Assembly: GCF_014385005.1 (NCBI RefSeq)
Contig: NZ_JACRSZ010000039.1
Location: 1-5,450 of the forward strand
DNA from: Jingyaoa shaoxingensis
GTDB lineage: Bacteria > Bacillota > Clostridia > Lachnospirales > Lachnospiraceae
Direction of reading: 5' to 3'
DNA length: 5,450 nt
A program made the position numbers and the translations under genes. This document shows positions 5,209 to 5,450 of the stretch, one piece after another (the stretch's first letter is position 1; each line of letters starts with the position of its first letter). The notes beneath the pieces were generated by a model, which was not told the DNA's origin, made no database searches, and saw only the letters and a program-made list of their open reading frames with translations.

Positions 5209-5450
5209 GTAAGCGCAAAATATTGCTACGTTACTCGTAAATTACGTTTGCACCAAAATGATAGATGCAAGCGTTTTACTTTATTTTAGTTTTGACAGTT
5301 CATTTTCGCAGTCTCGCTCCATGGAGCAAGTTGTTCCAGCTGTTCATCTGACATTTTATCGTTTGGCCGTTGTGATAAGAGATATGTCAGATATTTATAG
5401 GTATTCAGATCATTCGCTTTTGCCATCTCAACTATTGTATACACAATAGC
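5209..5450 (-). mobile_element. IS66 element, right end (partial)
   Basis: The element enters from the right edge. Its end is put at 5209, where GTAAGCGCAAAATATTGC begins with the GTAA usual for IS66 termini; the transposase stop codon lies 77 bases inside. The eight bases outside, TTCAAATC (5201-5208), would be the target duplication if the insertion is intact. Confidence 0.65.
5286..5450 (-). CDS. tnpC: IS66 transposase, C-terminal end (partial)
   Basis: The last 54 codons and stop of a gene that begins to the right of the window. The translation runs AIVYTIVEMAKANDLNTYKY, LTYLLSQRPNDKMSDEQL and EQLAPWSETAKMNC, matching the C-terminal domain of IS66 transposases (the VETAKANGLNPYKYL ... 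LPWS pattern of the family). The frame is open to the window edge and the stop is TAA at 5286-5288. Whether the DDE catalytic core and the tnpA/tnpB genes of this copy are intact cannot be seen. A plus-strand reading of the same bases is a shadow. Confidence 0.85.
   Translation of the reverse strand, partial: AIVYTIVEMAKANDLNTYKYLTYLLSQRPNDKMSDEQLEQLAPWSETAKMNCQN

Noticed and set aside
5258..5449. Plus-strand open frame at the right edge
   Set aside because: The opposite strand encodes the clear C-terminus of an IS66 transposase, so the plus frame is a shadow.

Overview
The window looks like a low-to-medium G+C gut-type Firmicute, most likely of the class Clostridia. The support is strong Shine-Dalgarno sites of the AGGAGG type, clostridial-style two-component and DMT/AraC proteins, and IS66- and IS3-like pieces. 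No species can be named from the sequence alone. All intact genes lie on the minus strand, so transcription runs from high to low coordinates.

Layout from low to high coordinates. Positions 1-92 hold the start of a transposase gene, probably an IS3-type insertion sequence, that leaves the window on the left. Positions 114-145 hold a promoter with a probable response-regulator box. Positions 176-1896 hold a complete two-component system: an OmpR-type response regulator followed, with a 4-bp overlap, by a short-loop intramembrane-sensing histidine kinase. Its own promoter at 1926-1958 carries a near-identical copy of the box at 125-145. Positions 1970-2242 are a spacer with a terminator-like hairpin and possible relic sequence. 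Positions 2243-4398 hold a tightly packed three-gene operon: AraC-family regulator, EamA/DMT permease and DUF2000 protein, with overlapping genes. Positions 4509-4897 hold the 5' end of an IS66 element (tnpA only). Positions 4902-4951 hold a palindrome and a perfect 20-bp tandem duplication. Positions 4952-5208 are a plus-strand remnant of a second histidine kinase with an in-frame stop. From 5209 onwards lies the 3' end of an IS66 element, with the C-terminus of its transposase.

How the parts work together. Kinases of this type in Firmicutes usually sit beside an ABC transporter that exports or detoxifies antimicrobial peptides, and the regulator usually drives both its own operon and the transporter promoter. 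Here both predicted boxes are present, but the second promoter reads into an insertion sequence instead of a transporter. The AraC/DMT/DUF2000 operon appears to be an independent self-contained unit in which the regulator is made together with a small-molecule permease and a protein of unknown function. The right-hand fifth of the window is a scar zone where at least two IS66-type pieces flank debris of another sensor kinase. The window therefore reads as an accessory region shaped by repeated IS insertion around peptide-sensing modules.
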